Source of the DNA: an uncultured Bacteroidales bacterium | GTDB lineage: Bacteria; Bacteroidota; Bacteroidia; Bacteroidales; UBA3824 | Reading direction: 5' to 3' | Assembly (NCBI GenBank): GCA_937877455.1 | Contig: CALFIU010000101.1 | Coordinates: forward strand, 1-29,662 | Length of the DNA: 29,662 nt | Shown: piece by piece, positions 1 through 7,092 of the stretch | Numbering within the stretch: position 1 is the stretch's first letter | Layout of the letters: every line of letters begins with the position of its first letter | The notes under the pieces: model-generated | What the model saw: the letters and a program-made list of their open reading frames with translations, nothing else | The model's database searches: none | What the model was told of the DNA's origin: nothing | Translations under genes and position numbers: made by a program

Positions 1-420
1 ACTGAATATAGGTTAATTCAATCGTTTCAGACGCAGATGAAATATAAGGCTGCGTAGGCGACAACCTATCTGTTATGTTATTGGTTTAACCAATATGCAT
101 TATTTCAAAACTACATTTGCAAAAGCAAATTCTACTTAATAAATTTAGGATATTAAGAAAGAAAATACATACAAGTATGTTTGATGGTTGAACATCGTTC
201 GTGCAATAATCGTATCATTCATTTATTATGCCGTTCACCAGTCTTTCATGAAATCAATCTTTCGTTATCCATTCATTCAACCAAAGATGCAGTCTATTTA
301 ATTCTTGGGAATATATGTACGCATATATACAGAGATTGGAAGAACAATCGTTAAAGAAAATCAAATTTTCATATCAACATCATAGATGTTATTAACAGCT
401 AATTGGTTGAATTAGAATTT
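1..420 (+). ncRNA. Candidate large structured phage RNA (ROOL/GOLLD-like, unassigned)
   Basis: This stretch of more than 400 bases has no credible gene but is dense in inverted repeats. Perfect local hairpins are at 80-85/89-94, 115-120/125-130, 135-140/152-157, 167-172/175-180, 311-317/322-328, 376-381/385-390 and 399-404/410-415. Longer-range pairings are 8-14/63-69, 31-36/50-55 (crossing 25-29/38-42, so a possible pseudoknot), 185-192/276-283, and 13-24/404-415, the last with 12 pairs including three G-U and able to close the whole element. Some helices are mutually exclusive. Large ornate RNAs such as ROOL and GOLLD are known from Bacillota phages, often near tRNA genes, and tRNAs follow here. 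Membership is inference: I could not match a consensus. Strand is assumed from the neighbours. Confidence 0.45.
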
Positions 421-443
421 ATTCAGTTTTCAATAAAGGAGCT

Positions 444-458
444 ATGAAATATAGGTGA
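444..458 (+). other. Possible four-codon leader ORF before the glycosyltransferase
   Basis: ATG AAA TAT AGG TGA is preceded by AAAGGAG, a good ribosome binding site. Its AGG-TGA end overlaps the AGGTG that serves the TTG start at 465. Ribosomes ending here would sit on the next initiation site, so translational coupling is possible. It may also be chance. Confidence 0.25.
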
Positions 459-464
459 ATTATA

Positions 465-1451
465 TTGAAAGATATATCTGTTGTCATTCCTGTTTATAAC
501 GGTGAAAGAACTATAGAACGCGCTCTCGCATCTTTAATTAGCAACAAGAAATACATTAAAGAAATAATTGTTGTTGATGATTATTGTAATGATGATACAG
601 TCAAAATCGTTCGCAATTATTATGATGTTTTTGAAAACTTAAAAATTATGCGAAGTGAAGGAAAGCATAATCCGGGGCTTGCACGTAAAACAGGACTTTT
701 AAACGCATCTGGAAAATGGATCACATTTTTAGATGCTGATGATTGTTTAACAGCAAGCAGTTTAATATATGTTTATAACAGCTTAAATGATGATACTCTT
801 CTTCTGTGTTGCAAAACAATATATTACGAATCTGGTAATTTTAATAAAGACACTATAGAATTTTCGGATACATCATGTGGTGGAAATTTCTATAACAGGA
901 AATTTTTAATAGATAACAAACTATATCCAGATGATGAATTAAGACTCGTTGAAGATGAATACTTTAATGAAAAGGTTATAAAATATATAGAACTATTAGA
1001 TCGTGAAATAGAACATTATGATTATCCAGTTTACGAGGTGCATCATGACATACAAGAAGGATTATCGTATGCTCTCAGTAATTGGGTAGATTATCTTTGC
1101 AAATATAGATTGCTTTATAAACAGAAATTGGTTGATGATTTTTTCGACATTGCCGATACTGATGAATTAAGAACAGAGTATATTAACAATATTATATTCT
1201 GCTATTTTCTCGCAGAAGGAATGATGCTTGATAAAGACATTAACTTTTATTTTGATGAAAATAAGAAATATTTCAATCAGGCTATCAACTATTATATGAA
1301 TAAATTCGATGATATATATTATTCAATTATTTTCTATTTTGAAAAACAAGAAAATTTAGTTGAAAGTATTCGGCAAAGTGCTATTGAAAGCATCGGATTT
1401 GAATTTGATGATTATTTGAGTTTCAGGCGATTTATAAAAGATTGCCTTTGA
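465..1451 (+). CDS. Glycosyltransferase family 2 (GT-A fold)
   Basis: This 328-residue protein probably transfers a sugar from a nucleotide-sugar in the cytoplasm. The N-terminal ~100 residues are a typical GT2 domain: the opening strand ISVVIPVYNGE, then EIIVVDD at about 33-39, and FLDADD at 88-93, which holds the DxD metal and nucleotide-sugar site (D90, D92). The rest is acidic, aromatic-rich and not recognised. The start is TTG at 465, served by AGGTG at 453-457; no in-frame ATG lies nearby. It follows the structured RNA region and precedes tRNA-Ser by 7 bases. Phage glycosyltransferases modify DNA, virion proteins or host surface polymers; nothing here decides which. Family call is firm, substrate unknown. 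Confidence 0.85.
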   Translation: MKDISVVIPVYNGERTIERALASLISNKKYIKEIIVVDDYCNDDTVKIVRNYYDVFENLKIMRSEGKHNPGLARKTGLLNASGKWITFLDADDCLTASSLIYVYNSLNDDTLLLCCKTIYYESGNFNKDTIEFSDTSCGGNFYNRKFLIDNKLYPDDELRLVEDEYFNEKVIKYIELLDREIEHYDYPVYEVHHDIQEGLSYALSNWVDYLCKYRLLYKQKLVDDFFDIADTDELRTEYINNIIFCYFLAEGMMLDKDINFYFDENKKYFNQAINYYMNKFDDIYYSIIFYFEKQENLVESIRQSAIESIGFEFDDYLSFRRFIKDCL

Positions 1452-1458
1452 TATATTA

Positions 1459-1543
1459 GGCGAGTTGTCCGAGGGGCTGAAGGAATATGTCTTGAAAACA
1501 TAAAATCGGTAACGGTTCGTGGGTTCGAATCCTACACTCGCCG
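1459..1543 (+). tRNA. tRNA-Ser (anticodon TGA)
   Basis: The acceptor stem GGCGAGT pairs with ACTCGCC, and the anticodon stem TATGT/ACATA encloses the loop CTTGAAA, giving anticodon TGA. A long variable arm is present, as expected for a type II serine tRNA, and the T-loop is TTCGAAT. The discriminator is G; CCA is not encoded. Confidence 0.95.
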
Positions 1544-1550
1544 TTGATTT

Positions 1551-1578
1551 AGACAGCGCATAGCTGTCTTTTATTTTG
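1551..1578 (+). terminator. Intrinsic terminator after tRNA-Ser
   Basis: AGACAGC (1551-1557) and GCTGTCT (1563-1569) form a perfect 7-bp stem with a 5-base loop, followed by TTTATTTT. It lies between tRNA-Ser and tRNA-Thr, and its T-run ends at the first base of tRNA-Thr. Confidence 0.7.
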
Positions 1579-1650
1579 CTTGCGTAGCTCAAATGGTAGA
1601 GCGATTGATTTGTAATCAATAGGCTGTAGGTTCAAGTCCTATCGCAAGCT
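1578..1650 (+). tRNA. tRNA-Thr (anticodon TGT)
   Basis: The acceptor stem GCTTGCG pairs with CGCAAGC, the D-stem is GCTC/GAGC, the anticodon stem ATTGA/TCAAT encloses TTTGTAA (anticodon TGT), and the T-arm is GTAGG/CCTAT with loop TTCAAGT. The discriminator is T and CCA is not encoded. Confidence 0.95.
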
Positions 1651-1693
1651 CTATATCCGATTATGGATGATTAAATAAAAGGATGGCAAGCGT

Positions 1694-3136
1694 ATGGCAA
1701 AAAGAAAAAAGAAAAGTGATGGAATTTATTTTACAGGTCAATCATCTATTGATGTAACAGGATCGCAGTATTTAGTCAAGTTTGATGAGTATCAAGTGCT
1801 AATCGAATGTGGTTTACATCAATCAAGCAGTAATGACTATCTTGATTCTTATAAAGTAAATTCTGCGAAATTTGCGTTTAGTCCAAACGAAATAGATTTT
1901 GTATTCGTAGCGCATCCACATATTGACCACTGCGGTCTGCTACCGAGACTTGTTAAAGAAGGTTTCCGTGGTGAAATAATAACAACAAGAAATACGGCTT
2001 TCATTATGAAAGCATTACTTATGAATTGTGCTTACATTGTAGCAGATGAAGCACGAGTATTATCGAAAAGATATCATAGAGAATATAAACCTTTGTTTGA
2101 TGAAGGTGATGTTATTAAAACGATGGCGCTTGTGCATGTATTCGATGAATATAATATAGTTAAAGTTTTAAACGAAAAAATTAGTTTTCAGTGGTTAAAA
2201 AATTCACATTGCATCGGCGCAGCACAACTTCAGTTAATTTTGCAAAATGAACTAAAAACGAAGAAGATACTCTATACGTCTGATATCGGCGCATTACATA
2301 CGAGAAACCATTATGTTGAAGATACAGAAATACCGAATATGTTTTCAGATATAACAATAATGGAAAGCACATATGGACTGGATAAACGAATGTCGAAGAA
2401 AACAAGATCGTTTGATCTGGAACATTTGAAAGTAGCAATCAATACTGTTCTTGAAAGAAAAGGAAGTGTTATACTTCCTTGTTTTAGTTTTAGCAGAACA
2501 CAAGAACTATTAACAAATTTATATCTTCTATATGGAGAAGATAAAAACTTTAAAGCCAAAGTAACAGTTGATTCAATGCTAAGTTGTGAAATCAGCGATA
2601 TTTATTCAGATATTTTAACAGGAGAATATTTTAATCTTTGGGAGAAAGTTTCTTCTTGGGAAAACGTAAGATTTATTTCTGATAAAACTCAGTCGCAGGA
2701 AAATCTTGCAGATAATACGCCGAAGATTATTCTTTCATCTTCTGGCTTTTGTACAAATGGTAGAATAGTCAATTACCTGAAGAAATATCTAAAAGATGAA
2801 AACAGTATGATTATCTTTTCTGGATATGTTGGCGATAATCCTTCATATCTTTCATATAGAATTAAAAACTATAGCAACCGCTCTACTATAAGCATCAATA
2901 AAGAACAAATACCAAATAAAGCGGATTGCATTACACTTTCAACATTTAGTAGCCATGCCAACCATAATGATCTAATCGAATATGGTAGTTCATTAAACAC
3001 AAATAAACTTGTGCTTGTTCATGGTTCTGAAGAAAGCAAAAGATGTCTTTCTGCAAAACTTAAAGAAGCGATCTCAAAAAACGACAAAACATATAAGGTT
3101 ATTTGCGCTAACAAAGACATGGTAATTCATTTATAG
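1694..3136 (+). CDS. Beta-CASP metallo-beta-lactamase-fold ribonuclease (CPSF73/RNase J type)
   Basis: A probable zinc-dependent RNA-cleaving enzyme of 480 residues. The metal-binding signature HPHIDH is at 74-79, further ligands are H172 (in SHCIG) and D187 (in YTSDIG), STYG is at 225-228, and the late histidines H411 (SSHANHND) and H433 (VHGSEE) complete the active site. Between them lies a beta-CASP insert with SFSRTQE near 255-261 and SSSGFCTNGR near 338-347. The length and motif order match CPSF73-like/RMMBL proteins rather than plain hydrolases. It lies 43 bases after tRNA-Thr and 10 bases before the ClpP-like gene. Processing of phage RNA, including tRNAs, or decay of host RNA are both possible (inference). 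The family call is strong. Confidence 0.88.
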   Translation: MAKRKKKSDGIYFTGQSSIDVTGSQYLVKFDEYQVLIECGLHQSSSNDYLDSYKVNSAKFAFSPNEIDFVFVAHPHIDHCGLLPRLVKEGFRGEIITTRNTAFIMKALLMNCAYIVADEARVLSKRYHREYKPLFDEGDVIKTMALVHVFDEYNIVKVLNEKISFQWLKNSHCIGAAQLQLILQNELKTKKILYTSDIGALHTRNHYVEDTEIPNMFSDITIMESTYGLDKRMSKKTRSFDLEHLKVAINTVLERKGSVILPCFSFSRTQELLTNLYLLYGEDKNFKAKVTVDSMLSCEISDIYSDILTGEYFNLWEKVSSWENVRFISDKTQSQENLADNTPKIILSSSGFCTNGRIVNYLKKYLKDENSMIIFSGYVGDNPSYLSYRIKNYSNRSTISINKEQIPNKADCITLSTFSSHANHNDLIEYGSSLNTNKLVLVHGSEESKRCLSAKLKEAISKNDKTYKVICANKDMVIHL

Positions 3137-3146
3137 GAGATAAGAT

Positions 3147-3755
3147 ATGGAGAATCAGATTAAAGAAGTCATAAATTATGGACTTGATGATAAAGATGAA
3201 ATATATGACAGAGAAAATCGCAGATTATATTTAAATGATGATGTGGATGAAAGTGTTCTCGATACATTAGCTTACATGATTTTAAAATATAATCGCGAAG
3301 ATAAAGGCAAATCAGAGTGTGAAAGAAAGCCGATAATTCTCTATATCAACACTCCCGGTGGCTCTGTTAGTGATGGATTTGGCTTGATTGATGTTATTGT
3401 TGCAAGCAAAACACCTGTGTATACGGTGAATCAGGCTACATGCTATTCGATGGGTTTCTTAATTTTTCTTGCTGGTGATAAAAGATATTCCATGAAGAAT
3501 GCAACATTTCTTTGTCATGAAGGGAGTGGTTTTTCTTTTGGGTCAATGTCGAAAATAAAAGATAGGCTTGAATTTGAAACAGGTCAGATGGAAAAGCATA
3601 TCATGGATTACATCGTTTCAAGAACAAACATATCAGAAGAATTATATAAAGAGAATTATAAAATCGAATGGTATATGTATCCAGACGAAGCAAAAAAGAA
3701 TGGTATTTTGACACACATAGTCGGTATAGATTGCGATATTGATGAAATATTATAA
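3147..3755 (+). CDS. ClpP-like serine protease (S14 family)
   Basis: A 202-residue protein with the crotonase-like ClpP fold. The segment YINTPGGSVSDG at about 66-77 matches the ClpP oxyanion-loop region, CYSMG puts the nucleophile at S101, and FLCHEGSG puts the general base at H124. The third catalytic residue cannot be placed by eye. The start ATG has AGGAGA nine bases upstream. It sits among accessory genes rather than beside the portal, where a separate head protease is encoded (14566-15747), so it is unlikely to be the only capsid protease. It may act on host or phage regulatory proteins, alone or with a host Clp unfoldase (inference). Confidence 0.85.
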   Translation: MENQIKEVINYGLDDKDEIYDRENRRLYLNDDVDESVLDTLAYMILKYNREDKGKSECERKPIILYINTPGGSVSDGFGLIDVIVASKTPVYTVNQATCYSMGFLIFLAGDKRYSMKNATFLCHEGSGFSFGSMSKIKDRLEFETGQMEKHIMDYIVSRTNISEELYKENYKIEWYMYPDEAKKNGILTHIVGIDCDIDEIL

Positions 3756-3773
3756 TTCAACGGAGAGGGATAA

Positions 3774-3983
3774 ATGGCTAACAATTATAAACACACAAGA
3801 ACTATTTCCGACACAATCAAAGTAAAAGGCGTTGTTAATTGCCAGAGTGACGGAACGTTCATTACATATGAGAAAGATAAAGAAGAATATACTGTTGACG
3901 TATTAGACTTATTTAATCAGTTTTCAGGTGAAACAGTAAACTTCGCAATTACAACTAAGGATGAAACTGATTTAGAAGAATAA
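3774..3983 (+). CDS. YonK-like small protein
   Basis: A 69-residue acidic protein preceded by GGAGAGG. The second half, EEYTVDVLDLFNQF followed by GETVNFAITTKDE, resembles the C-terminal part of YonK from Bacillus phage SPbeta as I remember it, including the pattern of a tyrosine-led strand, a short helix and a closing strand. The function of YonK is not established to my knowledge. It follows the ClpP-like gene by 18 bases and probably shares its transcript. The homology is suggestive and would need a profile search. Confidence 0.5.
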   Translation: MANNYKHTRTISDTIKVKGVVNCQSDGTFITYEKDKEEYTVDVLDLFNQFSGETVNFAITTKDETDLEE

Positions 3984-4021
3984 TACTTTGTAGCTAACCA
4001 ATAGAGGTAAACTATAAAGCG

Positions 4022-4843
4022 ATGAAGAAGATATTTAAGTATGCAGTTTTTCTATTCATCGTTTTATTCTTTCTTTTTCCCATTAAAACACATGCTTCTA
4101 TTTATACGAGAGGTTCTGGAATGGTGACTATTACTGCGCCGAAATCAAAGAATTATCAATGGTATGTCAAGAAAGAAAAGCGATGGAAAAAGATTAAGGG
4201 AGAGAACCGTAGAAATATAACTTTGCTATGTAGCAAACGTATGAATGGTTATCGTTATAAATGCAAACTTAATAAAGGTTGGTCGAAATCAGAGAAAATA
4301 GTTATAACAGATATTGGTAAGCGTTATCAAAGAAGTATAAATATAGAAAATGCAAAAGGATTATTTCTTCCTAAATGCGCAGATGGATATTGTTATGTTC
4401 ATTGTACAAATAAAGCGTTGGCGAAAAATGTTAAAAAAGCGATAATTATTATAAACAATAATATTGGTAGGACTTTTATATATACAGATAGCCCCCATAT
4501 TTCAGATATTATTATTCAAAGATGGTCTGCGAACAAATTAAACGATTCGATTTGGTTAAAATCAGATGAAATAGATAGTATAAGAAAAGATGGTAAATTA
4601 TGGGGTGGAGTCACTTTTTCTAAAGATGGACTCCATTATTTAGTATGCATCAATAAAGATTATACTGAATACAGTGATTTATATTGTAAAGCTGTAATAA
4701 TACATGAACTTGGTCATTGCATTGGAATAACACATTCCTCTGACAAAAACAGTATTATGTATAAAACTATTTACAAATATAAAATGTCCATGTCAGATAT
4801 CGCTATTTTTAAAGCACAAAGGAAGAAATTAAGAGAATTATGA
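4022..4843 (+). CDS. Secreted matrixin-type zinc metalloprotease with Ig-like domain
   Basis: This 273-residue protein is probably exported. Residues 1-26 form a signal peptide: lysines, a hydrophobic run (VFLFIVLFFLFP) and THA-S, a signal peptidase I type site. Residues ~30-95 look like the bacterial Ig-like module common in secreted clostridial proteins (YQWYVKKEKRWKKIKG, then YRYKCKLNKGW). The C-terminal part has HELGHCIGITH at 228-238, the zinc motif HExxHxxGxxH with catalytic E229, followed by SIMY (244-247), a Met-turn. That is the metzincin/matrixin pattern. The ATG is 14 bases from AGAGG, a long spacing. A phage could use such a protein to alter the surface or surroundings of the infected cell (inference). 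Confidence 0.8.
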   Translation: MKKIFKYAVFLFIVLFFLFPIKTHASIYTRGSGMVTITAPKSKNYQWYVKKEKRWKKIKGENRRNITLLCSKRMNGYRYKCKLNKGWSKSEKIVITDIGKRYQRSINIENAKGLFLPKCADGYCYVHCTNKALAKNVKKAIIIINNNIGRTFIYTDSPHISDIIIQRWSANKLNDSIWLKSDEIDSIRKDGKLWGGVTFSKDGLHYLVCINKDYTEYSDLYCKAVIIHELGHCIGITHSSDKNSIMYKTIYKYKMSMSDIAIFKAQRKKLREL

Positions 4844-4852
4844 GGTTATTGA

Positions 4853-6058
4853 ATGTCAAATATTAGTTTAGAAAAACAGCCAAATGAAAACGAAGAGCAA
4901 TTCATATGGCGATTAGGTCAAGCAAAAGATTCTGGTATCCTTGATTTAGACTGGAACGAGCTTGCCGATGTTATAAATAAAGCATGGAGGCAAGATGAAA
5001 CAGAATACAAAAGCGAAGCTGCGTATCGCAAATGCTATCAATATGCAAAACGTTTTTATGAAGCGAACGTTTTTAACCAGTATTCTGACGAGGACACTTA
5101 TATAAAACAATTACGTGATGCAAAGGTTGAGCTTAGAAAAGAAAAGCAAAAAATGTTTGACGAACGTACAGAGCTTAATCGTAAAATTCGAGAACAGGCA
5201 AGACGCGAGTCATTCATTGATTTGGTTACTGATAAGATTTCAAATGTAGCACCACTTGAATTAAATTATCAGGACAAAAAGATCATCGAATCTGACAATG
5301 ATATTATTTGCCATATTACTGATCTACATGCTGGTATACATATAGACAACTGGTATAACAAATTCAATATGGATGTGTTAAAAGAAAGGCTGACAAATTA
5401 TCTGGATCAGCTTTTTCAAATTCAACAACGGCATAATTCGGAAGATTGTTATATTGTAATTGGTGAAATCATGTCTGGTTTAATCCATGAAACATTAAGG
5501 ATAGAAAATAATGAAAATGTCATTCAACAGTTCATCATGGTATCTTCTATTCTTTCCGAAATGATTTCGGAAATTGCAAGGCATTTTAATAATGTCTATG
5601 TCTATATTACACCCGGAAATCATTCACGAGTAATTGCAAATAAAGAGCATTCATTACGTGGAGAGAATTTTGATATACTACTCCCACACTATCTTAAAGC
5701 GAGCTTGCAGAATTATCAAAACGTCTTTATAGAGGATAATCTTAAAGATTGCGATATTGCAATGTTCGAGGTTCGTGGAAATAAAGTAATGGGTGTGCAT
5801 GGTGATAAGGATGATGTTGGAAGTGTCGTTCAAAAATTCACTATGGTATTCGGAATAAAGCCAGACATCGTTTTGATGGGACACAGACATACAAATGCAT
5901 TGACTACTGTATACGATACTAAAGTCATTCAATCTGGATGTGTTTCTGGTTCTGATAATTACTGTCTTGATAAAAGATTAAAGAATAGACCAGAGCAAAC
6001 AGTATCCATTGTAAATCATGATGGGCTTGTTTGCATATACGATATAAAAGTAGATTAA
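4853..6058 (+). CDS. Calcineurin-like metallophosphoesterase
   Basis: A 401-residue protein. Residues ~1-75 resemble a small helical DNA-binding-like domain, ~80-118 are charged and helical (probable coiled coil), and ~150-400 form a metallophosphoesterase domain. Visible metal-site motifs are DLHAGIH (D157, H159), GNHSRV (255-260), GVHGD (H316) and GHRH (343-346). The usual second motif, GDxxG/D, is replaced by IGEIMSG at 203-209, so one metal ligand may be Glu. The family includes nucleases such as SbcD/Mre11 and phosphatases; DNA or nucleotide cleavage is plausible but not shown. The ATG has GAGGT eight bases upstream, and a terminator follows the stop codon. Confidence 0.82.
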   Translation: MSNISLEKQPNENEEQFIWRLGQAKDSGILDLDWNELADVINKAWRQDETEYKSEAAYRKCYQYAKRFYEANVFNQYSDEDTYIKQLRDAKVELRKEKQKMFDERTELNRKIREQARRESFIDLVTDKISNVAPLELNYQDKKIIESDNDIICHITDLHAGIHIDNWYNKFNMDVLKERLTNYLDQLFQIQQRHNSEDCYIVIGEIMSGLIHETLRIENNENVIQQFIMVSSILSEMISEIARHFNNVYVYITPGNHSRVIANKEHSLRGENFDILLPHYLKASLQNYQNVFIEDNLKDCDIAMFEVRGNKVMGVHGDKDDVGSVVQKFTMVFGIKPDIVLMGHRHTNALTTVYDTKVIQSGCVSGSDNYCLDKRLKNRPEQTVSIVNHDGLVCIYDIKVD

Positions 6059-6060
6059 AA

Positions 6061-6089
6061 GTCTATCTGGAAACGGATAGGCTTTTATT
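6061..6089 (+). terminator. Intrinsic terminator after phosphoesterase gene
   Basis: GTCTATC (6061-6067) pairs with GATAGGC (6076-6082) with one G-T pair, followed by TTTTATT. It closes the accessory block that starts at 1694 and precedes the HU gene. Confidence 0.7.
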
Positions 6090-6107
6090 GTTGGAGAAGA
6101 AAGAGAG

Positions 6108-6386
6108 ATGAAAAAAAATGATTTAGTTTTGGAAATCGCAAGTAGATTGGGATTACCTAAAGTTGAATGCGAAAAAGTAATTGATACATTTGCAGACGTT
6201 GTAACCGATGCGTTAGTAGATGGCGACAAAGTAACCATAAGAGGGTTTTTAACTTTTGAAACATCCGAATGCAAAGCGAGGGAAGGCTACAATCCACAGA
6301 CAGGTAAAATGCAGCACTACTCTTCTGTCAAGACAGTAAAGTGCAAAGTTGGTCAACCAATCAAAGATGCGGTTAATGAGAGGTAA
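6108..6386 (+). CDS. HU/IHF-family DNA-binding protein
   Basis: A 92-residue histone-like protein of normal family length. It opens with MKKNDLVLEIASRLGL, the helical dimerisation part, and continues with VTIRGFLTFE (family form GFGTF) and YNPQTGKM at about 64-71, which corresponds to the RNPQTG arm that inserts into the minor groove. Phage HU proteins compact or bend DNA and may assist replication, packaging or recombination. The ATG follows GAAAGAGAG. It is the first gene after a terminator, so it probably starts a new transcript, and the next gene begins 6 bases after its stop. Confidence 0.92.
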   Translation: MKKNDLVLEIASRLGLPKVECEKVIDTFADVVTDALVDGDKVTIRGFLTFETSECKAREGYNPQTGKMQHYSSVKTVKCKVGQPIKDAVNER

Positions 6387-6392
6387 TAAAGT

Positions 6393-6902
6393 ATGGATAC
6401 AATTTCTTTTTTAAGTCATGCTGATTTAGCTGAATATATGGCTGATAAAGCTCTTGATGGAAAAACAGTTACAGCAGTTCTATTTTACGAAGATGCAAAA
6501 ACATTATTAAAAGAATTGGCATGTTTTGAAGATACTACTATCGAAAATGTTGAAATCCATGAACCAGTTTATAAAGGATACAGCAAAGAATTTTATGTAA
6601 CAATTGATGACACTCTCCGCATTTGGGTTGATGAAGCATATCATGAAGTCGAAGAAACTGGCTTTAAGGGATACTACAGATTTGGTGGCGAAGATGTGAT
6701 TGCGCTGATCGACAGTGAAGCAAATTCACTTGTTATTAAAGCTGCTGCTGAAAGTGGATATATTGCAGAAATTGAAGTTGTTGCAGATGCTTGCTGTGAT
6801 TGTGAGTGTTGTGAATATCACAACGAATGCATTACAGAGGAATTTGAAGAAGGTCTGCGTGATTTAATCGAATATATTTTTGAACATTTTACAGAAGAGT
6901 AA
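6393..6902 (+). CDS. Acidic protein with C-terminal cysteine cluster, function unknown
   Basis: A 169-residue protein that I do not recognise. It is strongly acidic throughout. Near residues 133-145 it has CCDCECCEYHNEC, a compact cluster of cysteines and one histidine that could bind zinc or another metal. The middle part is predicted mostly beta strand (EFYVTIDDTLRIWVDEAY). The gene follows HU by 6 bases with GAGAGG as ribosome binding site, and its stop codon lies inside a terminator hairpin. Nothing assigns a role; an HU-associated or host-interaction function is only a guess. Confidence 0.7.
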   Translation: MDTISFLSHADLAEYMADKALDGKTVTAVLFYEDAKTLLKELACFEDTTIENVEIHEPVYKGYSKEFYVTIDDTLRIWVDEAYHEVEETGFKGYYRFGGEDVIALIDSEANSLVIKAAAESGYIAEIEVVADACCDCECCEYHNECITEEFEEGLRDLIEYIFEHFTEE

Positions 6903-6919
6903 ACCACTCTTCTATTTTG
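6893..6919 (+). terminator. Intrinsic terminator overlapping stop codon
   Basis: AGAAGAGT (6893-6900) and ACTCTTCT (6907-6914) form a perfect 8-bp stem with a 6-base loop, followed by ATTTT. The stop codon at 6900-6902 is in the stem and loop. tRNA-Asn starts directly after it. Confidence 0.65.
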
Positions 6920-6990
6920 CCAGATAGCTCAGTTGGCAGAGCGCACGGCTGTTAACCGTGATGTCGAGAGTTCGAGCCTCTCTCTGGCAG
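6919..6990 (+). tRNA. tRNA-Asn (anticodon GTT)
   Basis: The acceptor stem TGCCAGA pairs with TCTGGCA, followed by TA at positions 8-9, the D-arm GCTC/GAGC, the anticodon stem CACGG/CCGTG enclosing CTGTTAA (anticodon GTT), and the T-arm GAGAG/CTCTC with loop TTCGAGC. The discriminator is G; CCA is not encoded. Confidence 0.95.
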
Positions 6991-6993
6991 TTT

Positions 6994-7011
6994 ACCAATG
7001 ATGATATTGGT
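6994..7011 (+). other. Hairpin downstream of tRNA-Asn
   Basis: ACCAAT and ATTGGT form a perfect 6-bp stem with a 6-base loop three bases after the tRNA end. The following sequence is only weakly T-rich, so a tRNA 3' processing signal or weak terminator is possible. Confidence 0.4.
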
Positions 7012-7034
7012 TACATTTTAACGGAACTACATTT

Positions 7035-7064
7035 AGCAGAGTGAAAAACACTCTGCTATTTTTA
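7035..7064 (+). terminator. Strong intrinsic terminator before GIY-YIG gene
   Basis: AGCAGAGTG (7035-7043) and CACTCTGCT (7049-7057) form a perfect 9-bp stem with an A5 loop, followed by ATTTTT. It separates tRNA-Asn from the endonuclease gene. Confidence 0.85.
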
Positions 7065-7092
7065 TGCACTGAAAGGAGGTGTAACCAAGATT

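Noticed and set aside
1..464. 3' part of a group I intron at the left edge
   Set aside because: No P7-like GACTG/CAGTC arrangement or S element was found, and the possible closing helix lies within the region, unlike an intron tail.
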